A DNA stretch of 64,000 bases. Origin: Pseudomonas linyingensis. GTDB taxonomy: Bacteria; Pseudomonadota; Gammaproteobacteria; Pseudomonadales; Pseudomonadaceae. Below, in pieces: positions 56,604 through 63,998 of this stretch. The notes under the pieces were generated by a model. That model saw only the letters and a program-made list of their open reading frames with translations, was not told the DNA's origin and ran no database searches. Every line of letters begins with the position of its first letter. The stretch's first letter is position 1. A program made the translations under genes and the position numbers. The stretch lies in assembly GCF_900109175.1 (NCBI RefSeq), contig NZ_FNZE01000009.1:124001-188000 (forward strand). Direction: 5' to 3'.

Positions 56604-57895
56604 GCAGCATCAGAGCCAAGGATCGCGACGCGGTCATTCAGTCCCTGCGCGCCGGCGTCGTTCCTCGCGCAGGTCAGCATCTCATCCAGGTAGGGCGAGT
56701 CGGTGAGCTTGAAGCACTCATCCGTGACGTGGAGCGCCTGGCGGGAAGTGGCTCCGCGTTTCGGGTGGTGATCGGTGAGTATGGCGCGGGTAAGACATTC
56801 TTCCTCAACCTGGTGCGCTCCATCGCAATGGAGCGCAAGCTCGTCACCATGCATGCGGATCTGAACCCTGATCGCCGTCTGCATGCCACCGGTGGTCAAG
56901 CGCGCTCGCTGTATGCCGAGCTGGCCAAGAACATGTCCACCCGGACTAAGCCTGACGGCGGCGCTTTGCAGGGAATCGTCGAGAAGTTCATCGCTCAGGC
57001 CAAGACCGAGGCCAAGGCGTCCGGTAAAGACAGTGAGGCCGTGATTCGTGAGCATCTCACCCAACTGACCGAGATGGTCAACGGCTATGATTTCGCCGAC
57101 GTGATCGCTGCCTACTGCAAAGGCTTCGAGGAAGGCAACGAGCAGCTCAAGGCCGATGCGATTCGCTGGTTGCGTGGAGAGTTCACCACCAAGACCGATG
57201 CGCGTGCCGCGCTGGGTGTGCGCAGCATCGTCGACGATGCTTCCGTCTACGATCAGCTCAAGCTTCTCGCTCGGTTCGTTCGGCTGGCGGGTTTCGGCGG
57301 TTTGATGGTGTGTCTCGACGAACTGGTCAACCTGTACAAACTGTCCAACACACAGGCTCGCAACGCCAACTACGAGCAAATCTTGCGAATCCTCAACGAC
57401 TCCCTGCAAGGTTCCGCAGAGGGGCTCGGTTTCGTGCTGGGCGGTACCCCCGAGTTCCTCCTGGATACCCGCCGTGGCCTTTACAGCTATCCAGCCCTGC
57501 AGTCGCGTCTAGGGGAAAACAACTTCGCCAAATCAGGCCTGGTGGACCTCTCCGGGCCGGTCATCCGCCTCACCAGCCTGACGCCTGAGGACTTCTACGT
57601 GCTGCTGCAGAAGCTGCGCCATGTTTACGCAGCAGGTGAGAGCGAGCGGTATCTGCTGCCCGACGAGGCATTGCCTCTCTTCATGGCCCACTGTAATCAA
57701 CGGTTGGGGGAGGCCTACTTCCGCACCCCGCGGACTACCATCAACGCATTCATCAATCTGCTGGCAGTGCTGGAGCAGAACCCGGGAGCCGACTGGCGAA
57801 CTCTGCTGGGCGCTGTAGAGATTACGCTGGATCGAGGCGGTGACGCTGATACACAGGTAAATGCTGACGATGAGCTTGCCACCTTCCAACTCTGA
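56600..57895 (+). CDS. sngB: BrxD-like (DUF2791) ATP-binding protein, Shango SngB-like
   Basis: A 431-residue P-loop ATPase: Walker A GEYGAGKTFF (about residue 59), Walker B GLMVCLDELVNL (about 238) and RTTINAFINLL near the C-terminus as in the BREX protein BrxD. Its ATG overlaps the sngA-like stop (ATGA) and its end overlaps the helicase start by 26-35 bases, so the three are translated together. Probable role: ATP-driven partner of the helicase in phage defence. Confidence 0.83.
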   Translation: MSSIRAKDRDAVIQSLRAGVVPRAGQHLIQVGRVGELEALIRDVERLAGSGSAFRVVIGEYGAGKTFFLNLVRSIAMERKLVTMHADLNPDRRLHATGGQARSLYAELAKNMSTRTKPDGGALQGIVEKFIAQAKTEAKASGKDSEAVIREHLTQLTEMVNGYDFADVIAAYCKGFEEGNEQLKADAIRWLRGEFTTKTDARAALGVRSIVDDASVYDQLKLLARFVRLAGFGGLMVCLDELVNLYKLSNTQARNANYEQILRILNDSLQGSAEGLGFVLGGTPEFLLDTRRGLYSYPALQSRLGENNFAKSGLVDLSGPVIRLTSLTPEDFYVLLQKLRHVYAAGESERYLLPDEALPLFMAHCNQRLGEAYFRTPRTTINAFINLLAVLEQNPGADWRTLLGAVEITLDRGGDADTQVNADDELATFQL

Positions 57896-60080
57896 GTCCG
57901 CAGGGTTCGCATTACTCGAACCGAGAATCCAGCGCTGGGTCTGGTCCGAGGGCTGGACCGCCCTGCGGGACGCCCAGGAGCGGGCCATCCCGGCGCTCCT
58001 GAGGGCAGACCAGGATGTCATCATTGCGGCCGCGACGGCTGCAGGGAAAACCGAAGCCGCTTTCCTGCCCATCCTCACGCATCTCCTGCAGCATCAGGAC
58101 TCACCGGGGGCAGTGCTCTACATCAGTCCCCTTAAGGCGCTGATCAACGACCAGTGGGATCGCTTGGCCAGACTTTGTGATGAGCTCGAACTTCCTGTCG
58201 TTGCCTGGCACGGGGATATCTCGTCGAGCCGCAAGCATCGCTTCCTCAAGTCCCCGGAAGGCATTCTGCTGATCACACCTGAGTCGCTCGAAGCCTTGTT
58301 CGTGAACCGGGGAACCAGCCTGGCGGGGTTGTTCGCGAACCTGCGCTACCTGGTGGTGGATGAGCTACATGCCTTCATCGGCAGCGAGCGAGGCAAGCAA
58401 CTGCAGTCCCTCATGCATCGTGTTGAAGCGATCATTGCTCGGCCCCTGCCCAGGGTCGGTCTTTCCGCCACACTGGGAGACATGACGCTGGCTGCGGCCT
58501 TCTTGCGTCCCAATGCCCCCCATCACGTCTCGGTGATCGAGTCGAAGGGGACGGGACAGGTATTGAAGGTCCAGATCAGGGGGTATGCGGAGTCTCGACA
58601 GGACATCTCGGCGCCATCTGAGGGCGAAGAGGTGTTTTCCGCCGACCATGCCATTGCAGAGCATCTCTTTCAGGTGCTGCGGGGCAGCAACAACCTGATC
58701 TTCCCCAACAGCCGAGCCCAAGTGGAATGGTTCGCGGACAACCTGCGGCGACGTTGCGAGCAGGATGGCCTACCGAACGAGTTTTGGCCGCATCACGGGA
58801 GCTTGGCGAAGGAGATTCGAGAGGAAACCGAGAAAGCACTGAAAGCTGGCGGCCAACCCGCCACCGCGATCTGCACCACGACGTTAGAGCTGGGGGTGGA
58901 CATCGGTAGCATCAAGACGGTGGCGCAGATCGGCCCACCACCGTCGGTAGCCAGCCTGCGTCAGCGCCTGGGCCGATCCGGTCGCCGCCCGGGCGAGGCC
59001 GCAATTCTCCGGAGCTACTGCAAGGAGCGCCAGCTGGACGATGACTCTCCACTGTCGGATCGGCTCCGCCAAGGCTTGGTGCAAAACATCGCCATGATCA
59101 GGCTGTTGATGCAGGGCTGGTTCGAGCCGCCTCGAGTCCAAGGATTGCATCTGTCGACTCTGGTACAGCAATGCCTCTCGGTGATTGCCCAGCGGGGCGG
59201 TGCAACAGCGGCAGACCTTTGGAACACACTGATTCGAAGCGGTCCGTTCACCGGCGTTGAGCAGAGCAACTTCCTGAGTCTGCTTCGCGCCCTGGGTGAC
59301 CGCGATTTGATTACCCAGGAAGCTTCGGGCCTCCTGTTGCCCGGTGTGCTGGGAGAGCGTCTGATCAACCACTACGACTTCTACAGCGCATTCGTCAGCA
59401 ATGATGAGTTCCGCCTGGTTTGCGATGGCAAACCACTCGGGGCACTGCCGGTCTCCAGGCCGCTGACCGTCGATCAGCGAGTCATCTTTGCCGGTCGCCG
59501 CTGGCGAGTCACGGATGTGGATACCGAGGCTAAGGTCATCGTCGTGAGGCCCGATCCTGGTGGTGCGCCTCCGTCCTTCGACGGACTTGGTGCTCGTGTA
59601 CATGATCGGGTCAGGCAAGAGATGAAGACGGTTTTGCTGGGGACCGATGCCTACCCCTATCTCGACACCACTGCACAGGAGCTTCTGGCTCAGGCGCGCG
59701 GCACCTTTTCGGACCTCGGATTGGCCCATTCGAGCATGACTGAAAGCGGAGGCAAGACCTGCCTTTTCACTTGGCAGGGAGATTGGGTAAACGATGCTCT
59801 GGCTATCCTGCTCACATATACCGGACTACCCAGTGAAAACACTGGCCTGGCGATTGAGGTCGACGGGAGTCGTGCATCACTAGCAGGTAAACTGCTGGAG
59901 ATCTCGGAATGGGAAGATGTTCAGGCCGCTATGGTCTTGCGCGACGTACGGAATATGGTTCGCGAGAAGTGGGACTGGGCACTTCCAGCTGATCTGCTGA
60001 TGAAGTCGTTTGCCACGATGCATCTGGATCTGAAAGGAGCCAGAGCAGTGGCAAACGAGCTGTCGAACTGTCAAAGCTGA
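57861..60080 (+). CDS. sngC: Lhr/BrxHI-like DEAD-box helicase, Shango SngC-like
   Basis: A 739-residue superfamily 2 helicase: Q-motif-like QERAIPALL, Walker A AAATAAGKTEAAF, motif Ia SPLKALINDQ, motif II DELH, motif III SATLGD, and motifs V/VI TTTLELGVDIG and QRLGRSGRRPGE. The C-terminal 350 residues resemble the winged-helix and DUF1998-free tail of BrxHI/Lhr-like helicases. The start may be ATG 57861 or ATG 57870. Together with the TerB-domain and BrxD-like proteins it completes the Shango-type operon. Confidence 0.84.
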   Translation: MLTMSLPPSNSESAGFALLEPRIQRWVWSEGWTALRDAQERAIPALLRADQDVIIAAATAAGKTEAAFLPILTHLLQHQDSPGAVLYISPLKALINDQWDRLARLCDELELPVVAWHGDISSSRKHRFLKSPEGILLITPESLEALFVNRGTSLAGLFANLRYLVVDELHAFIGSERGKQLQSLMHRVEAIIARPLPRVGLSATLGDMTLAAAFLRPNAPHHVSVIESKGTGQVLKVQIRGYAESRQDISAPSEGEEVFSADHAIAEHLFQVLRGSNNLIFPNSRAQVEWFADNLRRRCEQDGLPNEFWPHHGSLAKEIREETEKALKAGGQPATAICTTTLELGVDIGSIKTVAQIGPPPSVASLRQRLGRSGRRPGEAAILRSYCKERQLDDDSPLSDRLRQGLVQNIAMIRLLMQGWFEPPRVQGLHLSTLVQQCLSVIAQRGGATAADLWNTLIRSGPFTGVEQSNFLSLLRALGDRDLITQEASGLLLPGVLGERLINHYDFYSAFVSNDEFRLVCDGKPLGALPVSRPLTVDQRVIFAGRRWRVTDVDTEAKVIVVRPDPGGAPPSFDGLGARVHDRVRQEMKTVLLGTDAYPYLDTTAQELLAQARGTFSDLGLAHSSMTESGGKTCLFTWQGDWVNDALAILLTYTGLPSENTGLAIEVDGSRASLAGKLLEISEWEDVQAAMVLRDVRNMVREKWDWALPADLLMKSFATMHLDLKGARAVANELSNCQS

Positions 60081-60106
60081 AGCAAGGCAAGAGGGGATGC
60101 GCCTAA

Positions 60107-60250
60107 CGTGGCCGGAAGAAAGCCTTGAGCGATACTAGGATCGCCGAGCTACGCCGACGCGTCGATGCGCACGAGTCGAAAGCCGCCCTGGCCCTCGAGT
60201 TCGGCATCAGCCGGGCCACCCTTTATGAATACCTGCGCGCCGGCAATTAG
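60107..60250 (+). pseudogene. C-terminal remnant of a serine resolvase
   Basis: After a TAA at 60104 the frame reads RGRKKALSDTRIAEL...SKAALALEFGISRATLYEYLRAGN and stops at 60250. This is the C-terminal helix-turn-helix domain of a Tn3/Hin-type serine resolvase. The N-terminal catalytic domain is missing, so the junction near 60100, just after the defence operon, is a recombination scar. Confidence 0.75.
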
Positions 60251-60295
60251 CCGGCCGCATCCGTTTTATTCCGTTACCAAACCAAAGGAGATGAC

Positions 60296-60661
60296 ATGTC
60301 CAAACTTGCCGAATTTCGCCGCGCGGAGCAGGCCCTCAAAGAACAGCTGGCACTGCTGGAGAAGCTCCAGGGCGACAGCGGCCTCCAGCGCGAGATGGAG
60401 TTCGAAGACAAGCTGAAGGCGCTGATGGGCGAGCATGGCATGGATCTGGCGAAGGTGGTCGCCATTCTCAATCCGCAGCCAGCCGAGCTTGAACCGGCCG
60501 CGCCGGCTGTCGTGAAGCAGCGCCGTGCCCGTCAGGTGAAGCTGTACGTGCAACCGGTCACCGGCAAGCGCATCGAAACCAAGAGCGCGAATCACGCCTT
60601 GCTCAAGGCCTGGAAGGCAGAGTTCGGGGCAGATGTGGTGGAGGGGTGGAGGCAGGCCTAA
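60296..60661 (+). CDS. MvaT/MvaU-family H-NS-like nucleoid protein
   Basis: A 121-residue protein with an N-terminal dimerisation coiled coil (LAEFRRAEQALKEQLALLEKLQ), a linker rich in Pro/Ala, and the C-terminal AT-hook-like DNA-binding domain of MvaT (RRARQVKLYVQPVTG, then ETKSANHALLKAWKAEFG). AAAGGAGATGAC precedes the ATG. Chromosomal MvaT/MvaU silence AT-rich foreign DNA in Pseudomonas. This copy, inside an accessory region, may modulate silencing of the island. Confidence 0.85.
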   Translation: MSKLAEFRRAEQALKEQLALLEKLQGDSGLQREMEFEDKLKALMGEHGMDLAKVVAILNPQPAELEPAAPAVVKQRRARQVKLYVQPVTGKRIETKSANHALLKAWKAEFGADVVEGWRQA

Positions 60662-60869
60662 TTGGCTTGGCGGGTGATGTGTTGGGCAATCCCCGTGTGG
60701 ATACGCCCCGACTGCCTGTCTGAGTGAGCGTGGAACTGCGTCCGGATCTGCGGGGGCTGCGTGTAAGAGTGGCGTGGAGTCCGCATTTCGGTGGAGTGTG
60801 AGGGCTGATCGACGACTGTGCCCCCGGGGCCGGGTGAATCCGTCTCCGGCTCTGCAGCCAGTCTAGGTG

Positions 60870-61026
60870 TGGCCTGTGCGGTTAGTTTGTTAACTCAAGC
60901 TCGGATGACCATGGTTTCGAGACAAGGCGACGCGACGAGTCATAGCAAGGCTGTGGCGAGGAGTGGCAACACAGTATCGTGACCATGGGCGCCGAAATTG
61001 ACTAACTGAACTAACCAAACAGGCCA
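60870..61026. mobile_element. MITE-like inverted-repeat unit, 157 bp
   Basis: The ends TGGCCTGTGCGGTTAGTT (60870) and AACTAACCAAACAGGCCA (ending 61026) are inverted copies with two mismatches, extended inward by TTA/TAA-rich sequence. No coding capacity. CTAG occurs next to each end (60863 and 61027), compatible with a short target duplication. Confidence 0.55.
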
Positions 61027-61140
61027 CTAGCCATTTTGAGGATCCTTCAAGACGGTCGACAGCGGAGCTTAGTAGAACGTCACAGCATTTCCGGGCAATA
61101 TATTATAGTGGTCAGCTGCAAAGGGGGAGTGTCCGCTTCT

Positions 61141-61220
61141 GGCCGATTCTGTTGAAAAAGTCCCGCCGCGATTTTTGCTCCCGAAATTGCGTGGTCGGCG
61201 TTGAAATCTGGTTCGTTAGG
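61141..61220. repeat. 80-bp direct repeat, copy 1
   Basis: It matches copy 2 (62802-62881) at 76 of 80 positions, same orientation, and is the left part of the MITE-like unit. Confidence 0.8.
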
Positions 61221-61326
61221 AAGGCGGAGCCGTCTTGGTTTTTACGTAGAAACACCAAAACCGAGCGTTGTTTGAGCTGCTGAAAGGCAGCCCTCCCAGA
61301 TGTCGACTTTTTCAACAGAATCGGCC
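61141..61326. mobile_element. MITE-like unit with perfect 22-bp terminal inverted repeats
   Basis: GGCCGATTCTGTTGAAAAAG.. at 61141-61162 is perfectly complementary to 61305-61326. The 186-base unit has no coding capacity. Its left 80 bases recur at 62802-62881. Ends of this type (TTCTGTTGAAAAA) suggest a non-autonomous derivative of an insertion sequence; the parent is not in the window. Confidence 0.7.
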
Positions 61327-61388
61327 GAAAGAGATCATCCTGCTCACGATTCAGCTACCGGACGTGGAGCTGCCCTCCGGGAAAAACC

Positions 61389-61408
61389 ACGATAAAATCC
61401 GTTATCGT
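61389..61408. promoter_or_regulatory. Dyad in front of the AbrB-like gene
   Basis: ACGATAA and TTATCGT form a perfect 7-base inverted repeat with a 6-base spacer, about 120 bases before the AbrB-like start and overlapping a possible -10 box. It could be an autoregulatory operator. Confidence 0.35.
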
Positions 61409-61527
61409 CACTTTCCGGCCGGCGGTCGTTTCGCTACCCTGAGCGCCTGTGCCGTGGGACTTGTTGGCATCGGCTCACCGACGCCTCCCCCCGCGGACGC
61501 CTGATTTAACTCACCCAGGAGTCGCCC

Positions 61528-61776
61528 ATGGAAACCCGGCAGGTCGTGATCGAAGACTGGGAAGGCGATGGCGGGATCCGCATTCCCGATGAGGCCCTGC
61601 AGGAAATGGGGGTAGACGTCGGGGACTCGCTGTACCTGATCGAGGAGTACGTGGGCACGACACGCTGCCTTGTGCTCAGCAAAACCCCGCGCATTCCCGA
61701 TCGCGTCGATGAGCTGGTTGACCACTGGGAGTCCTTCGGCAAGGTGGCAGCCGAATTAGACACCAAAGATGAATGA
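61528..61776 (+). CDS. AbrB/MazE-like antitoxin-type protein
   Basis: An 82-residue protein whose first 50 residues form a SpoVT/AbrB-like swapped-hairpin domain (DGGIRIPDEALQEMGVDVGDSLYLIEE); the rest is an acidic helix. Such proteins are usually antitoxins of MazF- or PIN-type toxins. AGGAG precedes the ATG. No toxin gene follows: only a 37-codon frame starting within the stop region (61769-61882, ATGAATGA) that resembles no toxin. Confidence 0.72.
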   Translation: METRQVVIEDWEGDGGIRIPDEALQEMGVDVGDSLYLIEEYVGTTRCLVLSKTPRIPDRVDELVDHWESFGKVAAELDTKDE

Positions 61777-61875
61777 GCTGATCCCAGGGACTCCGTTTTT
61801 CTTGGTAGTAGCCTCGACGAGACGCCAAGGGAATGCAGATGAGCCCGTTGGAAGGCTTAGGCTCAAGGCCAGCCC

Positions 61876-62661
61876 ATGCTGAACGAAGTCATCCCACTGA
61901 TTCTGCGCGCCGGAACGCTCATCGCTGCCGAGGCCAATCGCCCGGGAGGCCCGCGCGGGGAAGGAGACAAGGCCGATATTGACGTCGAAGTTGAGATTCT
62001 GCTGCGCGAGGGACTGCTACGACTGCAGGCGGGTGACTTCTGGGGAGAGGAGACGGGGAGCGCACTGACGGGGGCACCCTATTGCTGGGTGGTGGATCCG
62101 AACGATGGCACTTCCGATTTCTTGGCTGGCCGGCAGGGCTCGGCCATTTCCGTGGGGTTGCTTAGGGACTCCGAGCCAGTGCTGGGCGTTGTCTATGCGC
62201 CGACTTCTCCGCGCGGGCCGGACTGCATCAGCTGGGAGACTGGCATGACTGGCCTTCTGCGTAATGGCATACAAATTTCCCCCGACCTGTCTGCACGGCA
62301 ACTCGACGCCGCTACGGTGGTCTTCGTAAGCACAGCCGCCAACCAAAAACCGGAGCTGAATGCCGAGCTTTGTTCACCAGCAGGCTTCAGCTCGATGCCC
62401 AGCATCGCTTATCGCCTCGCCCGGGTGGCCGCCGGCGACGGCATTGCGGGGGTTTCGCTCTACCCCGTATCTCCGCACGACGTAGTCGCCGGCCATGCCC
62501 TCCTCAAGGCTGCTGGCGGCGACTTGCTTGACCAAGACGGCCACCCGATTCGTTACGACGACCTGAACAAACCGCTGTGCCGAAGCTGTTTCGGTGGAAA
62601 TTTGGCTGTCAGTCAACGCTTGGCCGCACGCCCTTGGCGGCAGCGGCTTTCGATCCCCTGA
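61876..62661 (+). CDS. Inositol monophosphatase/CysQ-family phosphatase
   Basis: A 261-residue Mg-dependent, Li-sensitive-type phosphatase. Metal-binding motifs are visible: GEE (about residue 57), DPNDGTSDF (about 75) and SPHDVVAGHALLKAAGG (about 195-210). The family removes phosphate from inositol-1-phosphate, 3'-phosphoadenosine 5'-phosphate or fructose-1,6-bisphosphate; CysQ-like seems nearest, but the substrate cannot be told from sequence. It lies with the AbrB-like gene between two 80-base direct repeats, in accessory DNA, so it is not the housekeeping copy. Confidence 0.78.
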   Translation: MLNEVIPLILRAGTLIAAEANRPGGPRGEGDKADIDVEVEILLREGLLRLQAGDFWGEETGSALTGAPYCWVVDPNDGTSDFLAGRQGSAISVGLLRDSEPVLGVVYAPTSPRGPDCISWETGMTGLLRNGIQISPDLSARQLDAATVVFVSTAANQKPELNAELCSPAGFSSMPSIAYRLARVAAGDGIAGVSLYPVSPHDVVAGHALLKAAGGDLLDQDGHPIRYDDLNKPLCRSCFGGNLAVSQRLAARPWRQRLSIP

Positions 62662-62801
62662 CATCCTGAGCACCTCGTGCTCCCCACACTGGGAAAGGTA
62701 AAGCGATCGTGCGTGCACTGAACACACAGCTTGGATCGGCTGCTGTTGGTCAGTAGAGGCTGCTATCGACCCGGAGCGGCCGGTCACGACAGGCAGGAAG
62801 C

Positions 62802-62881
62802 GGCCGATTCTGTTGAAAAACTCCCGCCGCGTTTTTTGCTCCCGAAATTGCATGGCCGGCGTTGAAATCTGGTTCGTTAGG
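62802..62881. repeat. 80-bp direct repeat, copy 2 (truncated MITE-like unit)
   Basis: Directly repeated copy of 61141-61220 with four mismatches. Similarity ends at 62881, 14 bases before the stop of the convergent AbiEi-like gene, and the right terminal repeat of the unit is missing. Confidence 0.8.
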
Positions 62882-62894
62882 TGGCGGAGCATGT

Positions 62895-63533
62895 TTAATT
62901 TTGATGTATGCCCTTTCGGACGAAGTCCCTCATCCAGCGAGGCATTCTGCAGCGGCAAAGCATGGCGAGATCATCGTCGCTCAAGAATGCCTTGAGGTGA
63001 GATAGAACTTGATCGTCGATACCTCTTTTGCCGATGTAGTGCAGTGCGATCAGTGCTATGCCTGCAGGGCTGCCGGCGCATTGCAGTTTGTCGGGTGTGA
63101 CATGTCGCAGGTGTGCGACAGCTGCGCCCAGGTGCACCGTGCGACTGCGCCCACTGGTGTAGAACATCGGGACCAGCTGCATTTGGGTACTGAGTCTGAG
63201 TCGTCGTACCGCTTCCGCCCCGTGAACTTGCAAGGTTTCAACATTGCACCGGGCGATCAGCCGGACCAGCTGCTCAACGCCCGGCCTGACTCGGCCGATG
63301 TAGCGGTTGAGCTTGGGGCGCATGTAGACGCCCCGCACGATGCGCTCCAGATCGCCGCGGGCGCACAGGCGCGACAGCGCCCTGCTAATGGCTGCGGGGG
63401 AGCCCAGATCCGCTAGTAGGGTGCGGCTGAACAATCGGCCCTTGGGCATGCGCTGGATGCGCCGGAAGACCACGTCCGTTACGGACGTACCTTCGGCGGG
63501 AGGCGCCAAGCGTTCGCAAGCATCTAGAAGCAT
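62895..63533 (-). CDS. AbiEi-like / DUF6088 family protein (type IV antitoxin-like)
   Basis: A 212-residue protein. The N-terminal winged-helix part (FRRIQRMPKGRLFSRTLL ... AISRALSRLCARGDLERIVRGVYMRP) and the following QVHGAEAVRRLRLSTQ segment match the DUF6088/AbiEi antitoxin family. AbiEi binds DNA and represses its operon with the AbiEii nucleotidyltransferase toxin. No AbiEii gene is present: downstream the frame ends 14 bases before a MITE-like fragment. The ATG at 63533 begins the recognisable part; the longer open frame upstream runs through sequence shared with the HicB remnant. Confidence 0.72.
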   Translation of the reverse strand: MLLDACERLAPPAEGTSVTDVVFRRIQRMPKGRLFSRTLLADLGSPAAISRALSRLCARGDLERIVRGVYMRPKLNRYIGRVRPGVEQLVRLIARCNVETLQVHGAEAVRRLRLSTQMQLVPMFYTSGRSRTVHLGAAVAHLRHVTPDKLQCAGSPAGIALIALHYIGKRGIDDQVLSHLKAFLSDDDLAMLCRCRMPRWMRDFVRKGIHQN

Positions 63534-63790
63534 GGTGCCATACCATGGCCGCGCGTCTGACCTGTGACTCGGCACAGTGGTTGACTGTGGCTGGGAGAGC
63601 CACACGGTCCGATCACACTGGGCAGCAGGTGGCGAGGTAGTTCGCGGAAGGCGGCCTGCAGTTCGGCCACCGTCTCGCCTTCGTAGTTGATCAGCTCGCG
63701 AATGAAGAGCAGCTTGCCGAACAGGCAATTGTCCTCGGCGCTGGTTTCGATGGAGCCGTAATAGCCCCGGTATTGCCGCAGGTTGTTCAC
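63524..63790 (-). pseudogene. Truncated HicB-like antitoxin gene
   Basis: From GTG 63790 (AGGAGG nine bases upstream) the frame encodes a HicB-type N-terminus (LRQYRGYYGSIETSAEDNCLF, GKLLFIRELINYEGETVAEL) for about 45 residues, then unrelated sequence to a stop at 63524. Intact HicB proteins continue with a second half and often a ribbon-helix-helix domain, absent here. Similarity breaks near 63650. No HicA toxin gene is visible. Confidence 0.65.
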
Positions 63791-63794
63791 GGAG

Positions 63795-63998
63795 TCAGTC
63801 CTCCTGCCCTGGGTCAGGATCGTCGTCGAACATATGATTAACCCAATGCGCGTGCTTGAGCGTGGCCATTGCGTAGCCGAAGCAGGACCTGCACAGTTGC
63901 ATCCTTTCGCGCTCGCCATCACGCCACTGGGCCTGCAGGACACCATGCCCCGTTTCGGCTGTACTGGCGTCGCACACGTCGCACCGCACGACCTTCAT
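63795..63998 (-). CDS. Small CxxC zinc-ribbon-like hypothetical protein
   Basis: A 67-residue protein with two CxxC pairs (VRCDVCDAS near the start, QLCRSCFGYA in the middle) that could hold a zinc ion, and an acidic tail. It is read into the HicB-like gene: its stop lies four bases before that GTG, and the ribosome site of the HicB-like gene overlaps its end. Function unknown. The ATG is two bases from the window edge. Confidence 0.55.
   Translation of the reverse strand: MKVVRCDVCDASTAETGHGVLQAQWRDGERERMQLCRSCFGYAMATLKHAHWVNHMFDDDPDPGQED

Larger units (their letters stand above)
60662..61527. other. Long non-coding stretch with two MITE-like units
   Basis: 866 bases with no supported gene. 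It contains a 157-base inverted-repeat unit (60870-61026), a 186-base unit with perfect 22-base ends (61141-61326) and, at 61389-61408, a dyad ACGATAA/TTATCGT that overlaps a GATAAAAT -10-like box in front of the AbrB-like gene. Confidence 0.6.

Noticed and set aside
54114-60080. Complete BREX system
   Set aside because: BrxD- and BrxHI-like proteins occur, but there is no PglX methylase, PglZ phosphatase or BrxC/PglY; the TerB-domain partner fits Shango better.
60098-60120. GCCTAAC resembling an integron attC core half-site
   Set aside because: No matching GTTAGGC-type partner or folded attC structure is seen, and no integrase of that type is present.
61268-61504. 78-codon frame spanning the right end of the MITE-like unit
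   Set aside because: It starts inside the mobile unit and has no ribosome site or recognisable domain.
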